A DNA stretch of 64,000 bases. Origin: Archilochus colubris (Eukaryota > Chordata > Aves > Apodiformes > Trochilidae). Numbering within the stretch: the stretch's first letter is position 1; every line of letters begins with the position of its first letter. The notes under the pieces are model-generated. The model did no database searches and was not told where the DNA came from. It saw only the letters and a program-made list of their open reading frames with translations. Where the stretch lies: contig CM041092.1 of the NCBI GenBank assembly GCA_023079485.1, positions 12,599,127 to 12,663,126 of the forward strand. The letters are read 5' to 3'. The position numbers and the translations under genes are program-made. This document shows positions 1 through 13,200 of the stretch, piece by piece.

Positions 1-3000
1 ACGTAGAGTGGCTGAAGTCAGGGAAAGGATAGCTTCACCCTCCCCCCAGCTCTGCTGCCCTTCCCTCTATTCTATTTGTTCTGAGCTCATCGCTGTGAGG
101 ATGCATTTTCACACACACCTTCTCAAACCGGCTGCTGTTCCTCTGATTCAGGGTCATGCTTTTCCATGCATTAAGTGCAGGGGGGAAACCGGGAAGGAAA
201 CAGCTGGGATTTGTGCTCTGTGGGCAAGCACACGGTTTGCTGGTGCACCCTGCTGTGAGGAGGTACGGTATCAGAGTATTTTCTGTGGAAACATCAAGTC
301 TCATGACTGGAACCTGATGTTTATTAATGCTATGGTATAATTAAATCAGTATAAACTGAGATCCTCAGCCAGTGTAAATTGGTATGTTTCTGAGGCATCA
401 AACCACTACAGCTTTTCCTCTGTAGCCTAGATATTTGCTTATGCACATTTTTCTCAGAGGGAGGCAGATGCAGAAGTCACACTTTTGGAGAGGCCAGTTC
501 ATGCGACCCCACACCTTCCCGAGTTGGTGGGAAGCTCTAGAAACTGAGTAAACAGTGATGGCACAGGGCAGCAGCTCTGTGTTTCCATGATGCCCTCAGT
601 GGGACTGTAAACAATTTACACTAGCAAAGGATCTAGCCCCTCACATACTGCCAAAGCACCTTTTATGCTCTTAAACTATTAATAATATCAATTAGGCAAT
701 CTTACTAATCCCTTGGAGGAAGGATTTTCCGTGCAGTACTGTACTGATGGCTGAACTGTATAAAGCTTCATATATGAGGCCTGGTTTGCAATAGAAATGC
801 TTCTCCTTTGATAACAAGCAAATATAAGTTTTACTAACACAAGCATTTTTTTCTGCAAGCATTTCCCAAATATAATATTTTTTTTTGTTCAAATATCTAC
901 ATCTACACAAGGGATTTTTGCACGTAGTGAAACACAATCTGTTTTAAATGGCACTTCAGAAGAGCATTGCTATCCCACAGAAGTTTCAAGGCTAGACCTT
1001 GAAGTATGTACTTCTGCCTTGTATCTGAAAGAACTGTTTACAAGGTGGCCATTGTCATCTTGCTGGAAATACAGAGAAACAGAGATGCATGGTTACAGGG
1101 CAGGCTGGGAGTGCTGTGCTCTATCCATAATTTGTATTCATGCCATTCTTTTGCTTTAGATGAAATTACATGGCCATAATCAGACCGACTCCTCACCGGC
1201 ACAACTACTTTTAAAACAACTAAAACAAAACCAGGGTGTTTCAAAAGCGCTGTAATTCTGTAGAAGGGAAAAGTCCAACTGAAAATCAAGTAAGTGTAAA
1301 TGCCATTCTAAATGATCTGAACATTTTCTGAACTGGCAAATGTAGACCTAACACATGAAAAAAAGAGCATTAAGAGGTTAATCTGTCTCCTTCATTCCCA
1401 CCCATGCTTCTTTAACCGAAAACTGTCTGTTAACAGAGATTTGTTCTCTAAAGAAGGGGTCTTATGAACACATCTTGGAAAAAGCTGCATAGCTGGCAGA
1501 AACAAGGGACCTCACCAAACAGGGAACTCCTCATCTCAAGCAGGTACAACAACAATCTGGAAGATGAATCACAGAGAAATAAAATAGAACCCTCAACATT
1601 TTTTTTTTAGGAGCACCTATTGAATGCCAGCTCCTCTCAGAAGTGCCAGGCAGGATGGGGATGTGGGGGGAGGGGGAGAGGACAGCAGTACAGGGTTGCA
1701 GGGGATACTCACGGCCTCAGCTTCCCACTCCCACCGCACCTGCTTTAACATGGCTGTAGTCCCCCTCCCTTCAGCTCAGCTGCCTGGCAGTGCTTCACAG
1801 GCAACACATTGGCCGGTAGGTCCCCTTCAATGACCCCTTGTCACTCCAGGAAGGTTTGGATCCAATTTCTCAGGTTTGCTGTGGAGACCGACGCACAGGT
1901 GGACGTAACGCGAGCGATGCAGCCTGGTGCCTCGCCTCAGGCAGGGCTCTGCACAAAGCAGTGTGCCCCTTTGCAAAGGAACCAAGTTCAGGGATCTGCT
2001 TCACTTTCCAAAGTAAAAGGACTGAACACCATTGGGTGGATGCCCCGTGTGATATTGAAAAGCTATCTGCTGCTTGGTGACAGCCCAGAAATGCTCTTGT
2101 TTTCCTCGCACAGTCTGTCCTCTGCAGTCCAAAGCTGTAGCCTTATAAACCAGGCAGTGACTTCCTCTGAAGTTGCTTGTATTGACCTAAATAGGTTGGG
2201 GCGGGTGAGGACACACAGGCAACATGAAAAAGCTGTGCTGGTTGCCCAACAAAGAAGTGTCTGCTTTGTGGTGAGCACTTTTAACATATAAGCACTTTTA
2301 ACATACGGTTAAAGAACATGATTTTCATGTTTGCTTAAGTTCACACCAAAAGCCTTGCAAAGTAGCAAAGTGAGTGTAAGTAGAATCTGCATTTAAGTGG
2401 TAAACAAAATATTTAAAACTTGACTTCTCATAATCTGAACGCTACATACTGAGGCAATACATTTAGAAGTCCCCTGGTATGTTTGTTCTATACATTCAGT
2501 TCTGATTGACACATCTAACAGACCAGGAAAATAAACAGTAAGATAGAGTAATGTGAACTGGTGACAAGATGGAAGGGTTCCCCTCCAATTTTAAATGGAA
2601 CTCAGTAGTAAAAAAATCATGATACCTTTGCAGTGCCATAACAGAAAGAGGGTACAGGACCTCAAGTCATCTCATGAGAAACAATCAGTAGCATTTGATG
2701 AGTACTTCAACAAAAGACACCTTCTCTTTCCTACAAGCAAGTAGCCAAATGGGAAGGAAGTGTCCACACCTACTGCCTATAGGACAGCCTGCAGTCAGAA
2801 GACCACAACTCAGGCCTGAATTTCTTTCTCTTCACCCTATTTTCACTAGCTGTAACATGAGGGTGACAGCATTCAACCTTCTGTTAGCTGATTTGAAATC
2901 AAGAGGAGAAAAGCAGGGTACAGGAGCTCATCCTCTTGGCACAGCAAAAGTATATTTTGGTCTTTTCATATGTAATTGTCCACTTTTGCTTTCTGTAAGT

Positions 3001-4311
3001 CTTTTGTTATGTCAAATCAAAATTGTTGTGCAGTTTGGCTTTATGCACAACAGCACTGGATCGGGTTTTTAAAACTGATTGTTATAAGGTTGACTGATGC
3101 ACTCACTGCTGGCACAGGGAGCAGAGCAAGAACTGAGCCAGGGCCTCCTGTAACACCACCAAAGTCCCCCAGTTCAAGGAAGGAGAATCTTCCTCTTGGG
3201 CAGAACAGCAGCACTGTCACAGTAGAGTTCTGTAGAGATATCCCAGCTAAGAGTTGGCCCACATGATTTACAGTGACTTGCCCAGTGCTATTTGGTATTC
3301 CAGGCTTTTAAGAATATCCATGCTGCATGACCTTCCACAGTTGCTACATTGACATGAGGTACAAGCAAGGTCCTCCACTACCACCCATCACTGATGTTCC
3401 AGTCCTACTAAATGGCATGAGAGAATTATCTAAAATTTCTGAACCACCTTCAGCCCTGCTCAGCATTAATCATAACTCAGCACTGCCTGTCCCCTCATGA
3501 AGGAATAGCACAAATATGCCATGGGGTTAAAACAAAACAGATTGGAAATGCCATATGACTTGAATGCTGACATCCACCATTTCTTCCAAAACACCTGAAA
3601 CAGCACAGACACCATGACAGCCCAGGCTGTCCTGTTGACCAAGCCATTTACTGGGATGTCCCCTCAAAGCTGTTTAAGATTGCTGGAGTTCTCCACTCCC
3701 TAGGTTACAAACAAGTCTTCATTTTCTGTTATTTCCCTGCCATGATCTCCTCAGAATTTGGGCAGCTTGTTAGTAAAAAACAACTCTAAAACATCTCCAC
3801 AGCCCTTTGTCATATCTGAGCAAAAATCTTGCCCCCACCCCAACATTTATTGCTGTGGTTTAAGGCCTTACTTAGAGCATCATTAAGAATAAATCATAGT
3901 ATGTGAAAATATTACTGTGAAATACACTAGTGCTATTATACAAAGGCAAGAAAACAAACCACGGCTCTGTAGACAGCCAGAACAGGAGCACATGGGTCAT
4001 ATTAAGCAGACATTGAGTCTACCAAACCTACACAGGTACTGAGGTATTATGAAGATGAAGAGCTACAACAGGAAAGAGAGTTCTAGTTTTTTTGCTTAAA
4101 AGATGAGAGAGAGGGCCTAGGGGAGGGGAATGCATGAAAAAGAAAAGGATGAATTTTGTTGTTTTTTTTTTTTGGCTACTCCAGATGGGGTTTTCCTCTG
4201 TTTAAATGCTGAAGGACAGAAAGATTTTAAATTAAAATCTTAATAAATATAGCCCTGAGGCTAGTAACATTATTACATCCAAGATGATTACAGCAACTAA
4301 GCCACAAAAGA

Positions 4312-4329
4312 AATATATATATATATATT
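4312..4329. repeat. Short TA microsatellite
   Basis: About nine TA units lie in intergenic sequence. Confidence 0.8.
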
Positions 4330-5091
4330 TATTTGAAGCATAATAAGCCTCAGTATTTAGCTAGGAGAAGGCTGGGCAGCTAACTGACTTCCAAACCAGT
4401 GAATTTTCCATTCCACTCTGCTGAAAGGATAAACCAACATGGCACATATTTAGCGGGGCTTGGTTTCTTCTCTGTACAAGGCAGAGTTATTACTGCTTAT
4501 ACTTTATATAAATAAAATTACAGTTGCTCTGATCATGTGCATGAGGGTTGGCAGCAAAGAGCCCCGAGTTTGAAATATGCAATAGGAGATATGGATAATT
4601 AGTGAGCCTCATAAAGAGCAATCTAGGTCCTCCAGCTCGCTTGCGTGAGGAATGTTCTCCTTGAAACATTTGCCTTTTTTCAGCTGATCCTAGTCTTAAG
4701 CAAAGGTGCTGCACTTCAGTTGTTTGTGTGCAGTTTTATTTTAATTATGGGAATGTTTTAGTAAAGAATACAGGGAAAACACAGCAATACAAAGGAAAGG
4801 ATACAAGCTGATAAAGATGATTAAATCATAGAGCGACTGCAGAGTGGGTCATGAAGTGTTATAATCCCCAACTCCCCTCTGCTTTCTGCCTCAATGTGTT
4901 AATGCATCACACTTTAGTACAGTGACACTTTCAGCCCTAGGTGGAAATTCACACATGATGAAGAGGTGGAGGAGGATTTCCAGATGGTCAGACCTCAGGG
5001 AGTGCGAAAAGGTGGGGGGAGGAAGGGAAAAACTGCTGAAGGGAATCGGACTTTGGTCACATCAGTAATTTCCAGCTGAAAATGGAATATT

Positions 5092-5159
5092 AAAAAAAAA
5101 ACAAAAAACAAACCACAACACAACAATAACAAAAAAACCCACCCAAAAACCAACCACCA
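5092..5159. repeat. A/C-only low-complexity tract
   Basis: Sixty-eight bases consist of A and C with a single T at 5127, irregular and without a fixed repeat unit. It could be a decayed retroposon tail or a strand-asymmetric simple repeat. Confidence 0.8.
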
Positions 5160-8100
5160 GTGATCCCATACCAGAGCCAGGTGTGTTCAGGCCTGGATGT
5201 TATGTGTGATAAATCCTTACCATCTCTGGTGTGAAAGATCCCTGGGAAATATTAGTTTGTACGTGTGCAAGAGCGAAAGGTGTGAGCTTCGCTCCCTTGG
5301 CCAAATTTCAGCATGGGTACTAAAGCTTCCCAACACAGCCTTCATTTGTTTTGTTCTCCATTGCTCCTCTTTAGTAGAGGTTATTACAGAGTGGTACTTG
5401 CACTGAATTGCACACAAATTCTCCCTCCAGTAAAAGCTGTATTTGGCTGCTGCACATCCTTTGGGACACTCTTCTGCAAGGACCACTTCTCCAAGAGCAG
5501 CGAAGGGCACTGAGACAGAGAAAATGCAAGGCTTGCAGCCAACTGGTCCCATCACACCCCAAAACAGGCCTCACTTTCCCTTTAGGGGAGCATAAGGCAG
5601 CAGCTGCTATCACACAGCTGGACTTCTCTAAGAAGATTTCATTTACTGTGGTCATTTGGGGGAAATGGGAAGGTAGTCATGGTCCAGAGTTCAAGGGGTC
5701 TAGTCTAGGTGAGAGAGGCTAGGACTGTGCAAAGAATTAGCAATAGGTGGTATTTTGTAGAGCCACAGTTCTTTCCAGATGTCAGGGTTAAGGGAAATTT
5801 AAGAGAATCAATTATTTAAGCATCACAATTCTCCTATATTAGTGGAGGGAGAGATAGTGTCTCCATCATGATTGAAAGTAAACGTTAGGTATGATGGCTC
5901 ACACTGCATTTCTAAGGGCTTTTGCCTCATTTTCTTACATGTTCTTTGTGTAAGTGCACTTCCCCTACTACAAAATGGACACTAGAGATGGCAATGGTGC
6001 GCAGTCACAACAGAAAGGAATGTTTTGTTTAATATCATCAGTATAATTGCATGAATTTTACGTGTACTCCCCAGGTAAATTGCAACAAAATAAAGTGACC
6101 ACAGCATGGTGAACTACTGGGAAAAATCTCACAAGAAATGATTCCATCTGTTTCCACTCTGGGAAAATGTTTGTTGTATGTCCTGCACTCCCCATACAAA
6201 CCATGTTCTATATGCAGGTCAGGAAAAAGCTCAGGGAGACAAGACGCTGCTTTGCCTTATTCAGCTTCCTCTAGTTCAACTTCAAATCATCCAAATAATG
6301 GACTTGATATGCTATAATCACTCACATCGTAGCAAAATGTAAAGAAACCTCCAGCATCTGATACAGTAGTGATTTCCACAATGATATGCCCAAGATGCCC
6401 AGGTGCTCACCACTGGCTTTAGTGGCAAGCCAAAAGCCTCTGAACATCATAAAGCCTGCAGCATCCACCTTGGACTTCAGTGCCTTATAATGATTAGATG
6501 AATATCTCTGACTTTCTTCTCTCAGTGCAGCAGGTGTTTTCAGTCTGCCCACCTTCCAGATCAGGTGTCCAAAAAAGCAGCAACAAATATAGGTTTTTCT
6601 TCCCTTTCTCTAAAAGAGCTCAAGGTGGGTGGAAGGGATGGGCATAGGCTATTTTTGTTCATACCTTAATTTAGCCAGAAGTCCAAGGCTTAAAGGAAGA
6701 AGAGCTGGGCTGAGTCCACTTGCCCCCCTGAGCTGAGTCCTGGGAAGTGTGAGAGGCAGGTCTGGTCTTCTCAGAAGGAGCAGGCTATGGGGTGATGATG
6801 GGGTTCATGAGGGCTTTCCAAGCCTTTGTTGAGTTGGTGTGTGACTGAAAGGAACGTGACCCCACAGCGCTCTAGGTAGAAAGTTCAGACAGTCACAAGG
6901 CCAGGCTTCCTTGCTTCCCATCCTGCTAGCCAAAAGATCTGGAACAACCTACTTCACAAGACCAGCTTTAAGAGGACAGAAGCAATCCCCTCCCTGGCAC
7001 AGAGCACACCCTGGTAAGTGCACTCTGCTTGGAGAGGAGACACATACACACTCCCTGGGGCAGAAGGGAATTGAGCTGTGTGAAATTCCCCATATTCAGC
7101 ACCAGCCTTTTGAGCACTGAACACGTTGTATACAAAACACCCCCACGCTGCCAACCACCCTGCCTTTCCCTTGCAAGAATGGACCCACGCTCTGTTTCTG
7201 GAAGCAAGCCATGAGAGTGTCTAAAACGTGAAGCCCAAGGGATGCTCTGCCCCCAGGCAAGGTAGATTTAAGGGCTGTGTTCCCCAGGGCTTGCTCAGGC
7301 AGCAAAGCAGCCTCTTAGGTTTGGTGGCTACCATTTCAAGGTGATGCATGGCACAGGAAGCTCTGCTACAAAAGGCAAAGATCTGGACTGTCTGGTGGCT
7401 GCCAAGAACAGGCATTGCAACATGCCACAGTGATTTTTACCTTCTTTTAAGGTAAAAAGACCTTTCTTAGGCCTGCTTCCCCCAGACTGAAACAACTCTG
7501 CCATTGCCATGCTAGCAGTCCACAAAGCAATAGCAGATGGGGCTCCCCCAGAGTCCAAACCGCTGTGCAATTAACACTGTACAAATCCAGGTCTGCTCAA
7601 AGAGTGGGCATTAAAGGAGAGCAAAGAGATCACAAATTAAAGTTGCCAAGCGACCCTTACCCCTTGCTAAGTGACAAGGCACAAATGAACTTGCAGAATT
7701 GAGCCTGTAGCAAAAATGGTCCTGCTGTAATTTGTCTTCTGTTTAGGTAACAGGGCTGCATTTTTTTAACAGTAGCTGTTCAAGAACAATAAAAGAAAAC
7801 AGGTGTAACTAAGGGTAGATTTAAACAAGGCAAACACTTAACTGTATGGATTAAGACTTGAAAGCAAACACGTGATTGGTGTCAGCTGGTGGAGACTTCT
7901 TACAGCAGAAGTGGAAGACCTGAAGGAATTGAAAAGTAAATGGAGAGAAGCAGAGTATTCGCCCATAACATTACTGCTGTTGTCAGCTATTGCAGGAATG
8001 CACAAGGAAGGAGTAAACTGGTCCCCATCCCCACAGCTGGATGTTTTGTTATTTAGCAGAGACCACCCAGTACACAGCTGAGAAGAATTATTCTTCTCAC

Positions 8101-8562
8101 CATGGCTCTAAAGCTTTTATTCTGGTTTTGAGCTTCTGACACAAAAATACATACAAAAGGCCCTCCTAGCAAAAAATGCCTAGCATCTTTAACCAAGAAG
8201 CCAAGATGAACAACCTTGTTAAGATATTTTTCTCACCCTCACCCCTTGGGTTAGCTCTCAAAACAAGAGGAACCGCAAAGGAGCCAGTGACAACGAAGAG
8301 AGAATCTGCTGGCAGCAGAGAGAAGCAGGGGTTGCACCCTGTGCACATCACTTGCTGCAGCCTGCCTGGGGTGACAGCGTTGTCAGCAGGAAAGGGTTAC
8401 CTGGAGAGGTGGGGCTCTGGGACTGCTTGGAAACTGGCATGGATGCTGCAGAGCTTTTCACCTTTTGCTTCCTTAGCTTTGCGCAGCGAGTCACAGGCTG
8501 CAAGCCCATTCCAGTTTCTATGTTCAGGATAGGTCTTCATTGACTTGATCAACTCTAAGTCC

Positions 8563-8629
8563 TGTGTTGTTTGGTTGGTTGGGTTTTGTTTGGTGTTTTT
8601 TGTGTTTTTGTGGGGTTTTGGGTTTTTTT
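8563..8629. repeat. T/G-only low-complexity tract
   Basis: Sixty-seven bases contain only T and G, with GGTT and GTTTTG patterns. In composition it is the reverse-strand counterpart of the tract at 5092-5159. Confidence 0.8.
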
Positions 8630-10038
8630 CCTAGGAAGAAAGGAAGAGAACAGAAAGTAAAACATGCATCTCTTTGTCACAGACCCAAATTTCAAATGCT
8701 TCAAACCTATTTAATACTTAGATTTTACCTGATTTTTGTCTCATGGGGAAGACTCTTCCCCTGGAACCTATATCCCCATTTCTTTCCAAAAAAGAACAAA
8801 AGATAAGTTTTAACTTGGTGTTGATGCAATATTCACCCCACCCAGAACAGTGTAACCAACTTTGAAAGCTCATGTAAAAAACATGAAGAGTAATTTTTAC
8901 TTAGCTCTTGTTATGAACAATTCAGAGATAAGAAACAAGGCAAGACACGTCTCAGCTGCAAGTGTGAACATGATCTCAACACTGCAACATTTTCCTTGCC
9001 TGGCTAGAGATGGGTTGGCAGCATGAGGTATATGAAGGTAGGTTACAGGTGACAGGAATGTAAAAAGCCCATTATTAAACTAGGTGTAAGCAGTCTTGAA
9101 ACTTCATTAGGGCCAGGGAATTCAGCCCCGGACATGGCACCTGCTTGGTTATTCCCTAGAAATTAGCATGAAGTAAATATTATAAACTAGAAGCTAAGAT
9201 GGAGAGGATTCAGATGCTTCTCCTGTCCTTTAACTGGGAAGTAGATGGAAAGGAGCTTGTATCATGGACAAACTCCACGTGCTTTCCTCTTTCATGAGAG
9301 AAATGAAGTTTTCTGCATCAAAGTTTTCACCAGGTGAGGAGGACAGGTCATTTGCTATTGTCCAACTGCAACTACAGAAGTGGGGTGAACTGCAGTGTGC
9401 TAGAGGTGCATTTAAGCACTGACCTATTTTTGTTCATCTGCCATGGGAGAGACATGTGGAAACATTGTGGTTTGATGGGTTTGATTAAAAATATGCTAAT
9501 GAATAAAGAAAATTAAGTGCATCCCTTGGGCTCCTGGCAAGCTTCCAAGACAGGCACTGGGACCACCAACAGGGGGTCCTTATGCTTCAGCTTTTGCAAT
9601 CTTTCAGATTTCCTCTGCAGAGGACAGTGACCCAGCAGAAACAGGGCTTAAAGTTGAGTGGTTTTTGTGTCCTGCCTCTGCTCCTCTCCAAATGCCACAA
9701 TATTTTAAAATTTATGCCCCAGGTGCTGGAATCTCTAAGCATAAGAACACCTTTGTTTTCATTGAAAAAAATACTTCTACTATCATTGCTGAAGAAAGAA
9801 AGCTTGCAAACATGAAGCAAGGGTACTCAAAAGGCTTGGAAACAAAGACTGTGAAAGTGAACTCCAAGTTCATTTTCTAAAGCATCTCATTATTTCTAAA
9901 CCAAATGTAGTTTGGGAGGCCTGACTTATGGTTTTCAAGCTCCCCAGGCAAAGCTGCAAATGTGGCCTTTATTCCCACGCAGGAACAGCTCTGCCTGCCC
10001 TCCCCTTTCCATATTGTTCAGGGAGGGAAAGGGGGGGG

Positions 10039-10086
10039 AAAAAACCAAAAAAAACCCCAACAAAAAACACTAAAACAACTCAAACA
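10039..10086. repeat. A/C-rich low-complexity tract after a G-run
   Basis: A run of eight G (10031-10038) leads into an almost pure A/C stretch containing AAAAAAAACCCC. It is the third such tract within 5 kb. Confidence 0.75.
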
Positions 10087-13000
10087 GGTACCATGCTATC
10101 CTCTGCTCCACAACTGCTTGCTGCTCTACCATCATCCTTCAAACTTATTTACTCAAGGTACCACATGAGAAAGCTCTAACCCAGCTGTAGGAATTGATGA
10201 ATCACATGTTCTGCTGCTGTTCCTCAGGTGGGAAGCAGCTCTCACTGAAGTCTGGTGTCCAGCCCTCCCAGTGCTCATAATCCTTCTGTGAGTAGTTGTT
10301 CTTCCCATAGGCTGATTCACTCAGTTCTCCTGCAGTCTTCAGAGAGGAAACAGGGCAGCTGCCCAAAGCTGGGGACATGAGTACCTGTCACCCAGTGTCA
10401 CTGCTCAGCAATTAACTGGAGTCACCAGGAGTGAAAGGAAAGAGCAGCTCATGATTAGTTCTGCTGGCTGAACCCTGGCAGAACTAGGAAAAGCTGAAAC
10501 TTAGGGGTTAAGATGAACCTCCAGTGATGAAGAACCAAGCAGGATTATAAAGAAATGAAAACAGAGACCTCAGAGTGAAAAACATTATTCCACAGCCATG
10601 ACCAGGGCACTAACTAGAGTAGTTGCATTTAAAACCAAACACCTAGTCCACCCTAAAGGCACTTGTTCAGCAACCTAGGAGGTTTTGGTTTTCATAGCTC
10701 TACCTCCCCAAGCCAGAAAAAAAGTTTTGCCTTCTGATTTTCTGTCATTCTGGGCAAGGATCTTTCTGACAGGGAGCTCCGTGTCTGAGCAGGAGCACCT
10801 CTCTCAGGTTCTCAGAAAGCTCTTCTAAAACTGAAGAGCCAGGTGAACTTTTAGGAGTGAAACTGCAAGCTATCCTGGTCAATGTTGCCATGATGGCTTT
10901 CATTTGGAAGCAAGAAAGAACATGGCTATTTTTTAGACAATTAATCCTTCCCCCAGTCCACAGTTGTTTTCCTTGTTTACACATACAGAAGTGTAATGCC
11001 ATCATTTTGTGGGGAGGGTAATCATGTTACAGAGCACTCTTACAGACCACAAATTGAGAAACATTCATCTAAACAGCAAGTTCAGTTTGTTGTATGTGTT
11101 TTCTTTTTAAAACCAAAACAGAGCACTATTAAGCAGTAAGAAGCAGCTTTCCCTGTCTCTCAGTGCTACATGTAAGCACAAGTTTGTCCTTGAATTCTTG
11201 TATTTGGCCTACGAAGCCAACATGAATAAAGCATCTGATACCCTGAACACTAGACTTTAAAAACAAACTCTATAAACTCTGATTATATCAAAAACATGAT
11301 TCTGCCTCAAAGCCAAGTAACAAAGCTCACTGAAGGGAACTTACTGTAAACTGTGGAGATTCATCAACTTTATTAGGAAAGCAACTGCAAAGCACATGGT
11401 CCCAGTCTCACCTCAGCATTTTACCTTCAACCACTGTGGAGTTACAAGGCTTAAGGGGCCATTTGCTACCATTTCCCTTGTTTTCCCACAATCGACTCTA
11501 GTTTGTAGTCTGGGGGGAGGAGAATCTGAGGGGTGGGGAAAAAGATTTTTAAATAGGATATTCCCCTTCAATATTGCAAAGAAAGAACAGCATCTTTAGT
11601 CACCCTCAGAAACAAGATGTTTTGTGAAGTATTGCCCAGTTCCATGGAATAATAAATATGCTTTCTGGCATGCAAATCAGTGCTCAGTGAGCAGAAGAAA
11701 CAGAATGGAAACTGGTTTAATGCCATAGAAATCGTGAAGCCACCATCCTCATGAGAAACTGAATGTTCTACACACCACAATGTTTAGGCAATAATTAACA
11801 TCAGCATTTGCATGCAAAAGAAAGAATTTAATTTAGAACGAGGTCTCCCAACTGCATGAGAATCATATGACATAACAACCAGAACATAAGAATCTAGTTA
11901 GCATAGATTTCTACATTTAATTCAGGTAGCAGATTAGTAGTAGCTACTTTTATGCTCTTCTGAGCACGCTGAAGAGCCCCTCTCCATGGTAGAGCTTCTC
12001 TTAACTTAAGCCACAAGATGGAGCTAACAGTTTTCAGGAAGCTGTCTCAGTACCACCTCCGGCAGCCGTAGAGCACTTAACAGGCAGAACCACGCTGGTT
12101 AAGTGCTCAGGCTGAAGCAGAACACATGAAAGCACAAAGGCAGTTGCGGAGCTATTCATGTGCTATCATTCTCCTCTTTGATCCTGCTGCAGCTTAAGGG
12201 AGACCTGCTCCTCCGAGGCACCCAGAGAACAACCGAAGAAAAAGTGTCATTCTGGGCTTTGGGTACAGCTCTGTAATACAGCTGTGCTCCAAACCTTCTG
12301 TGCTGCTGCTGCAACACATTTCATGATACCGTTTTTCTGCTGCAAAATATTTAGAACATTACTTTGCTGAAAAAGAGAGCTGTGTAAACCAACGTGGCAA
12401 TCTCAAACACAGGGCAAACACCATGTAAACAGGATTACAATAAAAAACTATAAAACCTGTCCGGAAGGTATCAGCAAGGAGATGTTCCACTTCCAACTTT
12501 GCGGCAGCAGAAACTGCACCCAAAGCTTCCTGTGAATCCCATTTCTGTGCCGCCCCAAACTAAACGACACAACAGCACAGCCTGTCCTGAGCCACCCTGG
12601 CTGAGCCATCTCAGCTTCTCCACTCCAGTCTGTTCCTTGCAAACACAGCAAATGGAGCCTGGCACACTTGGAGGGCTAAGGACCAATATCTCCAAACAAT
12701 GTTGCTGTTCTGTTATTTGAGCCACAAGATACGAAGAAACAGGAAAGAAACACTGTCATTTACACAGTAGACACAAGCTGTCTTGCCAGTTAGAAAAATC
12801 AACCGGGAACAATTCGAACTACACACACAGTTTAGTCCCAAAATATATGGAGATAATTTCAGAAAAACCAATTATGGGTTCCTCAGCCACCTCCTTCTCA
12901 TCTCTCTTCCTGCAGTCTGTAATATAATTGCATCACAGATTTGATGAAAACAAACGTTAGTTCCAGACCCTGAAAATCAGCAGTTGCATGGTTCAAGAAT

Positions 13001-13200
13001 TTAGAGAGTAAGGATACTTTTAGAATGTTGCAAAAATCAGTAACAAACAAGTGTTATATCTGTCTTTCATTTATTATCACTAGTAATATAAATCAGTTGT
13101 ATGAGCATGATAAGTGACCAGTTTTATAGACATTAAAAATGTTTGTGCAAGTTATGAGACAAAGCTCTGAAGCTATGCAAGAAAACCCCAAGAATTTACA

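Larger units (their letters stand above)
1..13200. other. Intergenic region downstream of RALB, no gene recognised
   Basis: Both strands were read. Open frames are short, overlap on opposite strands and resemble no family. It holds several low-complexity tracts (5092-5159, 8563-8629, 10039-10086), a TA run (4312-4329), a perfect hairpin (7434-7458) and an inverted repeat (12071-12108). INHBB is the expected next gene on this side from amniote synteny, but its large mature-peptide exon is absent here. Confidence 0.7.

Noticed and set aside
1809..2291. 160-codon plus-strand frame
   Set aside because: It is composed of ordinary intergenic sequence, is overlapped by other frames, and has no motif or promoter context.
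3265..3300. Possible reverse MIR core (ACAGTGACTTGCCCAGTG)
   Set aside because: The resemblance is limited to one short block with no matching neighbours, so chance cannot be excluded.
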